Origin: Raphanus sativus
Taxonomy: Eukaryota; Streptophyta; Magnoliopsida; Brassicales; Brassicaceae
Length of the DNA stretch: 64,000 bases
Direction: 5' to 3'
NCBI RefSeq assembly: GCF_000801105.2
Contig: NC_079515.1
Coordinates: 36,045,407 to 36,109,406 of the forward strand
The position numbers and the translations under genes are program-made. The notes beneath the pieces are model-generated. The model had not been told where the DNA came from, searched no databases, and saw nothing but the letters and a program-made list of their open reading frames with translations. This document shows, one piece after another, positions 10,817-22,100 of this stretch. How positions within the stretch are numbered: position 1 is the first letter of the stretch; every line of letters begins with the position of its first letter.

Positions 10817-12308
10817 GTAGACAAGGCAACGTTTTTCGAGTCAAAAGCGATAGATTAAGGAAAAAAGTTATATATTTTTTTGTCTTCATCGATATTGATT
10901 TTACATATAAATATATATATGAAAATCTAAAGGCAACGAGGACGTTTATTTACATATGAACTATTTTTTTATTTAAAAGTAAATATGTATATGCGAAGTT
11001 CCTTTTGTCCAAATCAACATTATCGTTACATTAGCAAGCATTTGCAAAGTGAAGTACGTGGAAAGGTCCTAAACTAGATACGGGTAGATTCGTGGACCAG
11101 TTAAAGATAGTTGTGTTATTTTTTAATATATTGTAGAAAACATATGTAAGGTTATTACAGATACTGTTTTGGTGAGATTCGAGATGATACCAATCAGTTA
11201 ATCATGTGTATTCATGTTTGCTAGACGCTCATCATTTTGAGCAAATGATTGTATTCTAAGTGGCTACAGATAATTTATAAGTTGGTGATCCATGTATATT
11301 GTTTGTAAACTGTAACCGATTCAAGTGGCAGCCGATAAGTTTCAGGACTATTGTAGTTCTGCTTACCCAAATATGCTTCATGTGAACATATGATATGAGA
11401 TATACATACGATTTTGCTAAATGCACAGTTTATTGAAGGATATGTAAGATTAAGATATTTCATAAGGTTTTAGAGGGTTTTACTGGATCAAGGATTCAGA
11501 AGGATTTTTTTTTTTTTAAATCCCGCCTTAATTGTATCTAGCATTTACAAATTTGAAATCTAATCTTATTGAATTAGTTATTTGTAAAAGTCCTCCTAAA
11601 TTCTACCTTATTGAAAAATGGGTTTATTGGAGTTAGGATGATATTTTATAGTAAAAAAACAATGATCGAAATATAATTTACTAATATGATATATATTTGA
11701 AACCTAAAAAGATTACTTTACATTTTTTTTTTTAAAAAACAAACCTTGTGAAATGAAAATATAATAAAAAATTCTTTGAAATTAAAATTTAATTTTATAT
11801 ATCATATATATTTTAGAAAACTATAAAATATCAAATTATAGTAATTTAAAAAATAAAAAAAATAAAAAAAATTAAATTTTTTTTTCTAAAAACTCTGCAA
11901 TTTCTCCAAAAACCCGTAAAACTTGTAAAAAGATTTATTCAAATCTCAGATTTTCTTGGATTTATTCAAAGCTTTATTTTTTTCAAATAGTTGATTCAAT
12001 AAGTTCCATTTAGTGTTTTATTGAAAACGAAGATATGTAAAATTATATATGTTTGTGTAAATATGTATATGCATAGGTATATCAATCAAACTAAGCAAAG
12101 TATAACCCAATATCATAGTCCAAAGTTCAAACTGCGACCATAGAAAAAATAGCAAAAGGTGTAAAATAATAATGATATATTTTGAAAATCAGGAAAAAAA
12201 CACAAGTGGTACAAAAATAAAATATTATTACAATAATTTATTAACGGTCTTGGATTTATAAGCCAATTATAGAGCCCAAATAATTTATTCCTAGAATTTG
12301 TCCGAGGC
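10817..12308. other. gene-free AT-rich region
   Basis: No gene is recognised. 11470-12010 is very AT-rich with homopolymer runs and may be a decayed transposon, but I could not define its ends. Confidence 0.45.
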
Positions 12309-12800
12309 TTGACATGAAGCTTTAATGGAGCTGGTTTAACCTTGACAACAGTCTCATCGAACCAACTGGTTAATCTCTACTCAAAAACGGCTTAGTGCGG
12401 GAAGCTCGGAATATGTTCGACAAATGCCTGAAACTTGAAAGAAACGTTTACTCATGGAACGCTGTGATAAAGTTCAACGATTTGAAGGAAGCGCTTGAAA
12501 TTTTCAACAAGGCAAATTCTGAACGAGATTTGAGAGTGAAGCCATTGAGATGTTTGATGAGATGCAAAGGAAAGGGGAGGATGGGGTTTGGTCCGGATTG
12601 ATGGGTTCAATCTCACTACAATGCTTAAACTTTCTGCTAAGTTAGCCAATGGGTTTTATGGTGAGCAGTTGCATGGCGTTATGGTGAAAACATAGAATGA
12701 TGCAACTAAGTTTGGTCTTGGTCACTTGGTGCATGATCCTTACAAGCTTCTACGGAACCAGGGAAGGAGATTCATGGTCACAGCTTCTATGGAATCTCTG
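12309..12800 (+). pseudogene. relic of a PPR gene (At3g18840-like)
   Basis: Translated pieces in several frames follow a PLS-type pentatricopeptide protein: SSNQLVNLYSKNGLVREARN, then ERNVYSWNAVI, KFNDLKEAL, later LSAKLANGFYGEQLHG, and finally KEIHGHS from much further along the protein. Frameshifts, an in-frame stop after the LHGVMVKT-like stretch and large deletions break the gene; about 0.5 kb remains of a gene of about 2 kb. Intact PPR proteins bind organellar RNA. Its position between PLT5 and the PLAA homologue matches Arabidopsis At3g18840 from memory, so this is a decayed syntenic copy. Confidence 0.85.
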
Positions 12801-13124
12801 TTTTTTTATTCATTGCTCGCATCGTGTCTGTAACATGTTTTTGAATTGAAGTGAACTTGTTCACTACATGTTTGCTTTCTGCAATCATTCACTTATATTT
12901 TTTTTATGGTTTTATTATTTTGAAGAAATCAAGCAACACCAATACAATACAAGTTAAGACGACAACAACTGAAACAACGTCAAGCCAACACAGAATAACA
13001 ACAGCAACACACAAACTACAACGAGAACAATGGACTCATGAAGAAAATCAAAACACAAAGCGAGACCTTCCAAAAGAGAACCTGTCTTAGCAAGTTGCCT
13101 TATAAACCACACTTCTCCGGGAGT

Positions 13125-13286
13125 TTAGAAGCAAGGTTTAATTAAGTTGATCCCACTGAGAAAGGGATCGGTTTTGGTTTTCTGCTTGCATAGACACTGG
13201 ACGTCGGCTTTGGCCAGGGCAGTGCAGCAAGAGCCCTTTGGATCAATCGGGGTGACTTTCTTTTCCTTATTGTGAGACCTTAACAT
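13125..13286 (-). pseudogene. fragment resembling a lipid-transfer/DIR1-like 8-Cys protein
   Basis: A 53-residue reading frame contains PIDPKGSCCTALAKADVQCLCK followed within 20 residues by a final Cys. The CC...CxC spacing is that of the second half of plant lipid-transfer/DIR1-like proteins, which bind lipids outside the cell. The signal peptide and first two cysteines are missing, and no upstream exon is evident. It is therefore probably a truncated relic rather than a working gene. The family call rests on this short motif only. Confidence 0.4.
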
Positions 13287-13747
13287 AATCTAAATACCTT
13301 CCTTTGCTATGTTCTTGACGTTATCATAATCATCATCCGAGTTCATATGGTTACAACAGCATCATAAGATTTCTTTGCACAACAATATACTTCACCTGCA
13401 GTTACATGAACGATCTAAACAAACCTGAGATAAAACATAATGTATATTAATCAACAAAAAAAGTATAGAATTTAATAGAAAAAGCTTGAGAAGCTGAGAA
13501 ATCCTAAATGGTTCATATGATAACTTCCATATTTAGTGAGACTAATTAGTAAATAACTAAATATATACTAAAAATAGCTAAACCGGATATGAAACCGAAG
13601 CAAAAAAAATTCTGGATTCGGTTTAGTTCGGTTTGAGGGGAACAAATATTACAAGAGATTAATAAGATCTCTCTTCTTCTTCTTCCTCCTCTCGCAAGTC
13701 ACTTTTGAGTCGTTTAGTATCTCTCTATCTGCTACTCCTTCTCAGTC
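13287..13747. other. upstream region of the PLAA homologue
   Basis: It contains CCGGATATGAAACCGAA/TTCGGTTTAGTTCGGTTTGAG (13583-13637), a CGGTT-type dispersed motif also seen near 50.8 kb, then a TCT-rich leader (13668-13695) that is probably 5' UTR. Confidence 0.5.
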
Positions 13748-16700
13748 ATGATGGATATCGATTTCAACGAATACAAGCTCAGATGCGAGCTTCGTGGCCA
13801 CGACGACGATGTAAGATCTCTCTCTCTCTCTCTCTCTTTCGTGATCGGTTCTTCTCCGACAAGTGTTCAGCTCCGTGATTCCACCTTCCTTCTAAGATCA
13901 TCCACTTGAATGTGATTTCTCGTTAGGGTTTAGCTCCAATTTCATGTGCCGATTTGATAAATTAGTGTCACTGTTGTGTATTGTAATTGACCTGATTTAA
14001 TCTGATTTATCAGGTCCGTGGAATATGTGTTTGCACTGACGAGAACATAGCTACCTCATCAAGAGACAGAACGATAAGGGTATGGTCACTTGCTTCTGAT
14101 GATAAGCGAAAGTATTCAGCTTCTAAGATTCTCTTGGGTCATACAAGCTTCGTTGGGCCTCTTGCGTGGATGTCGCCGAACGAGGAGTACCCTGAAGGCA
14201 GGCTCGTCTCTGGGAGCATGGATACTTGTGTTATGGTTTGGAACCTGGTCAATGGAGAGGTTGTTCAGTCATTGAAAGGTCATAAGATGCAAGTCACTGG
14301 TGTTACTCTTGATGATGACGACATTGTTTCATCTTCAGTTGACCAGTATGTCCTCCCATTTTAAGTTTCTTGCTTGAAATCCAATGAGTGTATATTAGCT
14401 TGTGGTTTTCTTTTGCTGTTTGATATTATATATGATTCTTGGCACTAGTTATAAGGGTGTTAACTGTATGTGTTATTCTCGTGATGTAGCTTGTTAGCTT
14501 TAGTAATACATGGGTATAGAGAGATTCATCAAATTTTGGGTTACTCTCTACTGTTTGTGTAGTGTGACATAAGTTCTCATTTGATTTTTTTTTCTTCTTT
14601 TGTTGCTCTGAAGAACTCTGAAGCGATGGAGAAACGGCCAGCTTGCTGAATCTTGGGAGGCGCACCAGTCGCCTGTACAGGCAGTCTTGAAGCTGCCGTC
14701 TGGGGAGCTCATTTCAGGGTCAAGTGACACAACTCTCAAACTATGGAAGGGGAAAACAAATCTACGAACTTTTACAGGGCATGCAGGTGAATTTACCTGT
14801 GCCTTCGTTTCTTTCTAGTTTCTTTTTCACTGTGAGAAGATGCAGTAAGATATCTTGTCTTGCGAAGTGCTAAGACACTATGATACGTTTGTTCTTATCG
14901 CACTAACCTATTTTCAGGGATTTTCTTTTCACCGGAGAAAGTAATCTCTGACATAATTACTTTTGGGTTTTGCAGATACGGTTAGAGGGTTAGCCGTGAT
15001 GCCTGATTTAGGATTTCTTTCAGCATCACATGATGGGTCAGTTCTTTGCTTCCGACAACCTCTTGCCTTATTCCATTCTATTTGTCCAGTTAATCATGCT
15101 CATCGATGACCTCATCCGTATGTTCTTAACCAGAATCTCTTGTTTATCAAAACAGTTCCATCAGGTTGTGGGCCCTAAGTGGCGAAGTTCTTTTGGAGAT
15201 GGTTGGACACACCTCCATCGTTTACTCAGTTGACGCACATGCATCTGGCTTTATTGTTAGTGGGAGTGAAGATCGCCATGCCAAGATATGGAAAGGTAAT
15301 GATGGTTTTCCTTTATCTGAAATCATGTTTCTTATAGATTAATATGTTATATCTTGTTGCTTTTGTTTGGTACAGATGGAGTATGCGTTCAGAGTTTGGA
15401 ACACCCGGGCTGCGTCTGGGATGCCAAGTTCTTGGAGAGCGGAGACATTGTTACTGCATGTTCAGATGGTGTGGCTCGCGTCTGGACAGTACGTGATGGT
15501 ATGATTGCGGATCAAATGGAGATTGATGCTTATGATTCCCAACTTTCTCAGTACAAATTAAGCAGGTAATCTGATATTTAAAGTTCTGTGTCCATAGAGT
15601 ATTTCTTTTCCTGGCAGTATAATAATGTTGTGTCTTTTATGTTTTAACCTCAGGAAAAAAGTTGGGGGAATGAAACTTGACGAGCTGCCGGGGCTTGATG
15701 CTCTGACGTTACCAGGTGCCACTTGTTATCCAAATTTTGTATACTCTTAATCATCCGGTCGAAAGCTGTAGCTGATATTGTCTGGCTAGGTCAGTCTTGT
15801 AACATCTTCCACTATTTGATGTATTCTATCAGGTACCAGCGATGGCCAGACAAAAGTCGTAAGGGAGGGAGACAATGGTGTTGCTTATGCATGGAACATG
15901 AACGAACAGAGATGGGACAAAGTAAGTCAACATTATATCTTTTTCTTTTCTGGCTTTTTTGTTTATTCACTGCATGCCATTTTTGCTCTAGACTTGAATA
16001 CTGCTTTGTTATCAACTTTTTTCAGATCGGTGAGGTTGTTGATGGCCCAGATGGTGTGGGTGACCGTCCTATCCTCGATGGAGCTCAGTATGATTTTGGT
16101 TAGATTTTAAACTTTGTTATGGAAGCTTTAGATTCATTTAATATCAAAATGACCAAAACTCTTAGCACGTTTTATTTTATTTTATTTTTCTTCTAGTTTT
16201 CGATGTTGACATTGGTGATGGGGAACCTATCCGGAAGCTTCCTTACAATCGAACAGGTACCTGAATTGTGTTGACCTTGTCTTAATTCCTTACTGCATCT
16301 ACAAGCAAGTGCCTCAATTTATTTATACCCAAATGGTTTCTTGTCTTGCAGACAATCCTTATGATGCAGCTGACAAGTGGCTTCTGAAAGAGAATCTTCC
16401 CGTCGCATACCGTCAGCAGATTGTTGATTTTATATTACAGAACTCTGGGCAGAAAGACTTCAATTTTAATCCATCTTTTCGTGATCCCTTCACGGGCGGT
16501 AATATTTCTAATTTTTTTAAAAAAAATTTGTTTGGGATTTTGTCTTCAGGTTTCACTGTAATTTTTTATGGTCTGCCTTCTTTGCGTAACAGCAAATGCT
16601 TATGTTCCTGGGCAAGCATCTCATTCAGCTGGTATGAATACATCGTGAGACTGAGTTATTTTTTCTAATAAAGGATTTCGTTTTTTTTTAAATAATATTC

Positions 16701-18678
16701 TTCCTTTTTGAGGTTTGACGAACTTTGACCCTTTTCTGTTGCAGCAACACCAGCAAAACCTTTATACAAGCACATTCCTAAAGTACGCTAGTTTTCTTCT
16801 TTCTTTATTCCTGTTTGTTGTTTCTAGCTCCTGATCATTTGTTTCTTCCTTTGTTTTCTCCAGAGAGGAGTGCTAGTTTTTGATGTTGCTCAATATGACG
16901 GGATCTTGAAAAAGATGACAGAGTTTAACAATACTCTACGATCTGACCCAGTAAGCTCTCAATAGTAACTTCTGGCACACGAGCACCGTTACTCCAAGAA
17001 CGATTCAGTGATTATTTGACTTATACTAGTGTTGGTAATTTGTGTGTTTTGAAAAAAAATTCCCCTTTTTTGAAGGTACATACTGACAAGTCCATGACAG
17101 AAGCGGAAGTATCCAGAGTGGGCGCAATCGTGAATATACTCAAGGACACATCACATTACCACGCTACCAGTTTTGCTGACATCGATATCGCTTTGCTTTT
17201 GAAAGTGATACAAGCATGGCCACCTGCGATGATGTTTCCGGGTAAATCTTCTCTTTTCAATCAATTAGTCAAAAAAACCGTTTACTACATGTTTAGCTTT
17301 CCATAGTAACCATATAGCTAAAAGTCAGTTGATTCTCTGATATGCTTATACAACAACCAAAAATGAGATATGTTTTGGTTTTTATGAACAGTATTCTTGG
17401 TTTCCATGGCCGTAAATCATTTTAACTTTTTGCTAGCCACTCTATTTTGTGACAATTGTTGGTTTCTAGCTCTTATGCTTATGGTTTTTGTACAGCTACT
17501 GATTTAGTCAGGATGCTCGTTTTGCATCCTCATGGAGCAAGCCTACTTATTAAGCATGTGGAAAACAACAATGGTAATTATCTCACGTGAAGTTACGGTT
17601 TCCCTCTGTATTTAATAAAAGTATCAGGCGACTTTCTTTATTTAACTTGTATCTTTCTGTGAATAAATTTTAATCAGATCTGCTTCTGGATGTTATAAAG
17701 AAAGTCACAGAAGATTCGGCTCTTCCTGCAAATCTTCTAACAACTGTTCGTGTCCTTGTTAATCTATTCAAGAATCCTTCATTTCATTACTGGCTACAGA
17801 AGCATCATAGTCAAGTAAGTACTGTTTCGTTTCTATGGGTTTATATCATAATTTGTGAATCTGATGACCTCCATGAACCAGCTTTTGGTTTCTATGTCTA
17901 ATATCCGTGTTTGAGCTGCGTTTGTGAATGCTTAGAAACGAAGTTTATAATTTTACTTAACTGTAGCGCCTATAGATTCGTGTTTTTGTGTGTTTATTAT
18001 GTTAATTTGAAGAAGTGGTTTCTCGGGTACTCATCGTTGGATATGTGCTGTCTATTGGATGCAGATTCTTGATGCCTTCTCAAACTGTTATTCATCACCA
18101 AATAAGAATCTGCAGTTGGCGTATTCGACGTTACTTCTCAAGTAAGATACTCTCTTATACTAAGTTTGCTCTAGAATCTATATTACTCACTGTTGACACA
18201 TAACATCAACACCATCGTCTATGTTTTTTTTTTGCAGTTATGCAGTGCTACTAATAGAGAAGAAAGATGAAGAAGGCCAATCTCAAGTCCTTTCAGCAGC
18301 ATTGCAGGTAGGTCTAATCTGAGAGAACCAATGTACCAAAAAGTTTCCGGAGTTTTCTTTCGTTGTGCTAAAAAAATGATAATTTAAACAGATTGCAGAA
18401 GAGGAAGCTGCAGATGTTGATTCCAAGTTCCGGAGTTTGGTAGCAATAGGCTCGCTGGTTAGTTCTCAAACCACTAGAGTTCTATACTTGTTGGTTACAT
18501 AACTGTTTTAAATGGGTGTATGTTGTTTGTGTAATGATGACAGATGCTTGAAGGGCTCGTGAAGAAGATAGCGATAGATTTTGAGGTGGAGAGCATTGCC
18601 AAATCAGCAAAGGCATCTAAGGAAGCTAAGATTGTGGAAGTTGGTGCTGATATCGATCTTCTAATTCGCCAGCCTTAA
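13748..18678 (+). CDS. PLAA: PLAA/DOA1(UFD3)-like WD40-PFU-PUL protein
   Basis: Twenty-one exons with canonical GT-AG borders join to 2283 nt, giving 760 residues, which as I recall is the length of Arabidopsis At3g18860. The N-terminal ~290 residues are WD40 repeats (LRGHDDDVRG, GHTSFVGPLAW, SGSMDTCVMVWNL, LKLWKGKT, SEDRHAKIWKDG). A PFU ubiquitin-binding domain follows (VREGDNGVAYAWN...GEVVDGPDG), then a long PUL domain to the end (ANLLTTVRVLVNLF, LAYSTLLLNYAVLL, MLEGLVKKIAID). In yeast and animals this protein binds ubiquitin and CDC48/p97 and helps maintain free ubiquitin and turnover. A second ATG lies at 13751. The gene appears intact; a partial copy of its last exon lies at 26585. Confidence 0.95.
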
Positions 18679-19139
18679 AAATGGAGTCTTTTGAGATTAG
18701 GATTTTTCTTTTATTTGTATTTTGCTTACGTTTCAAGCAGAGTTTCAGATTTCTGAATACATATTTGAATATAAGTCAGATATGGAAAGTGACTCTGCTC
18801 TTGTCAACAGAATTTGAATATTTTTTTATAAGAACTTAAATTATAATATCTCTACTACCACTCAAATTCATATCATCTGTTATTAGAGCCGAAGTCTTCC
18901 CCCTTCCCGGTGACAGAACCTCTTTACTAAACATACAACAGATTTCGCGGAGATGATAACAAGGCGGAGTGAATAAGAGTTTGTTACAGGAGGAGAAACA
19001 AAAAAAAAAAATTGGAAGGTTGAAAACATGCCTTTGAGTTTTAACAACTACGTTTTACCCCTGAAACTTGTACAAATTAGCAAATACTCTTTACGTATTT
19101 AAGCTCTGATCATTTTGGGAATATTGTGCAGATTTTCTT
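18679..19139. other. 3' spacer between the PLAA homologue and peptide gene A
   Basis: It contains the PLAA 3' UTR (GCAGAGTTTCAGATTTCTGAATAC near 18737 recurs in the duplicated fragment near 26835) and the 3' region of the convergent peptide gene. Nothing else is seen. Confidence 0.5.
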
Positions 19140-22100
19140 TTAATCATTGCAGCAATTTCTGCTTTTGGCAGGAGGTGAACGGCTGACTCTTACGCTGATC
19201 TTGTTTTCCTTGCGAATGTGAATCTTTCTTCCTTCTTCATTGACTTGTACCACACTCAAAACTAATTAATTTCCTATATATATATTTTACACATAAATTT
19301 ATTTAGATGAAGCAAAAGACTTACCAGAAAACGTGCCCCTGAAGTCACTCTCAGCTTCCTCAGAAAATACTTTGTCGCTGGCCATAGGAGCAGTGAGAGC
19401 CAGCATGGGTCTATTAGCTTTCATTGAGGCCGCCATAAACTTGTTTGGGTTGACATTCAGGTCCCAGTTGCATCTTTCTATCTCCTTCTCACCATAGTCA
19501 AAAACCGGACCCTTCCCTTTGTTAAGATCTGTTGTGAGTAAAGGTGCAGCTTCCAATCTCAAAACAGTCCTCTGAAGAATAGGATCCCTTTCTGTTTCAG
19601 CAACAGACTTCTTCACCTTGTCAATCTTAATTGCAAGTGCTTCACCTGTGTCTGCTAGCAGGAACCTTCTCATCTCTTCAAGCACTTCCTCCGCAATTCT
19701 AGGTCTACCAGTTGATGTATTGATGCCCACCTGTTCCTCTTCAAGGACTCCAAAGAGAGGATCGTTTTGCTTAAGCACTGGTGCCGCTTTACTCTTCTCA
19801 GTGATAATTTTTTCCCTTCTAGCACTTGCAGCCTCTTGTCTCTTCTTCACCTCCCAAGGACAGTTTGCCTTTTCATGATTCATCCTCCTGCAGGTGTAGC
19901 AGCGTTTCTGGATTTTTTCATAGTCAAAGTGGATAGTATGAGTTTTACCACCCCCCATGTTCAAGACTCTAGCCATTTTCAGAGGATTGGCTACATTGAA
20001 ACGGACTTGAACTCTGATGAAGGTTGAGTAATAGGCTTTGATGGATCGAAAGCCACCACCTTCACTTCCCCTAGCATTTCCCCCAAAGAAAACAGAGCCG
20101 GCACCGTGTAGTAGTTAACCGGGATCTTGCTTATCTGAACCCACAGAGGAATATATTGGAGATAATCATCCGGCGGATTCTCAACCCACCTCTCCACCAC
20201 TATAACCCAGTCCTGGTAGGTGTGAACTCCTTTGTCGAGAACATCAAGCAAGTCATGTTCAGTTTTGAAGATGAACTGAAACTTTTCATCTGACAGCGCC
20301 ACTCCCCTGACTTTTCCTTCTTTTTGCCATTTGCGAGGCATGGTAAGGATGAGACCTGACATTTTTTGACGTTCAGGGTAGAGGGTTCTTCCTATGAGAC
20401 TGAGAGCATTTTCTTCTGCCGAACTAAACCCAGGTAGCTCCGGCATAGTGAACGGTACTTCTTCTTCTTCATCTTCCAGTGATAGAGCCATAAGAGCTCT
20501 GTCCATTGCAGCAGACATCTTGAATTTTTCGGTATAAAAACACAGAAATCTCAGATCTAACTTTAATGTTCAACCAACGTCTTCAAAGAGGAAGAACGAG
20601 TAGGTAGAAAAACACTTAATATCTTGTACTCTCACAGCAGAATATAGGAATAAAATATAAAAGTACTGAACTTTCTGAAAGATAACGTGTGAAATTTGCT
20701 TAACTCACTCCTCGATTTAATGTTTTACTGGACCCACAGTGAACAACTTAAACCCACAAGGGGATTCTAGAGAGCACGTTTCTCGCCTAAGGTTTCTGAG
20801 GCAATGAACTCTGATCTTACAAGAAGAGTTTCTAAAGAAGAAATTAGAGAAGCTTTTTTTTCCATCAACGCCGACAGTGCGCCTGGCCCGGATGGTATGA
20901 CAGGAGCCTTCTTTCAGAAGTATTGGGAAATTATTGGCGATCAAGTAACGAAAGAGATACAGGAGGTCTTTGAGACAGGGGTTTTACCGAAGGATTGGAA
21001 CTTCACATACTTGTGTCTGATCCCAAAGATTCCAAACACTGAGAACATGACTGATTTGAGGCCGATAAGCTTATGCTCGGTATTATACAAAGCCGTTTCG
21101 AAGATCTTGGTGAAGAGGCTCCAACCTTTCCTGAACTCCTTGGTGTCTGTGAACCAATCGGCATTTGTGAGTGAGAGGAACATTGCAGATAACATCGTCA
21201 TCGCTCACGAGGCTGTACACGCACTGAAAGTCCATCCATCTGTCTCGAAAGAGTTCATGGCGGTCAAAACGGACATGTCCAAGGCTTACGATCGTGTTGA
21301 ATGGAGCTATTTAAGGAATCTCATGACAGCATTGGGCTTTGACCCGAAGTGGGTAGAGATGGTGATGATGTGTGTAACCTCAGTCACATTTGCAGTACTG
21401 ATGAATGACCAACCTTTTGGTTTGATCACTCCACAAAGAGGCTTGAGACAAGGAGATCCATTATCTCCATTTCTATTTGTGCTATGCACTGAAGGACTCA
21501 CCCACTTGCTCAATGTGGTAGAAAGAAATGGACTCTTTAATGGTCTGCAATTTTCGGAAGAAGGCCCGGCAATACACCATCTTTTGTTTGCAGATGATAG
21601 CTTGTTTATGTGCAAAGCTACACAAGATCAGGCCTCGACTCTCCATAGAATCCTGCAGTTTTATGGAGCGGCGACGGGACAGAGTATAAACCTACAAAAA
21701 TCTTCCATATCTTTTGGGGTGAGGGTTGCGGAGGAAGTTTGCTCAGAGATAAAGAACATCTTGGGGATTATGAATGAGGGAGGAGCAAGCAAATACCTAG
21801 GTCTTCCGGAGTGTTTCTCGGGTTCAAAAATTGAGATGCTGTCATACATCAAAGATAAAACTCAAGGAAGGCTAGAAGGATGGTATTTGCGACATTTATC
21901 TCAAGGAGGAAAGGAGGTCTTGCTGAAGTCTTCAGCGGGAGGGATACCGGTTTTTGCAATGTCTGCATTCCGGCTTCCAAAAAAATTGATATCAAGCTTG
22001 ATAAGTGTTTATGCAGACTTCTGGTGGGGCTCGGATGCTCATAAGAAAAAGATTCATTGGGTCTCATGGGATAAGATGTGTCTACCTAAGAAGCTTGGGG

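Noticed and set aside
12851..13090. 79-residue frame with a hydrophobic N-terminus followed by Thr/Gln-rich sequence
   Set aside because: Composition follows the local AC-rich repeat-like DNA; no splice signals or homology are evident.
19325..20518. A separate host gene encoding a zinc-knuckle protein on the minus strand
   Set aside because: It lies inside the same target duplications as the reverse transcriptase and matches LINE ORF1.
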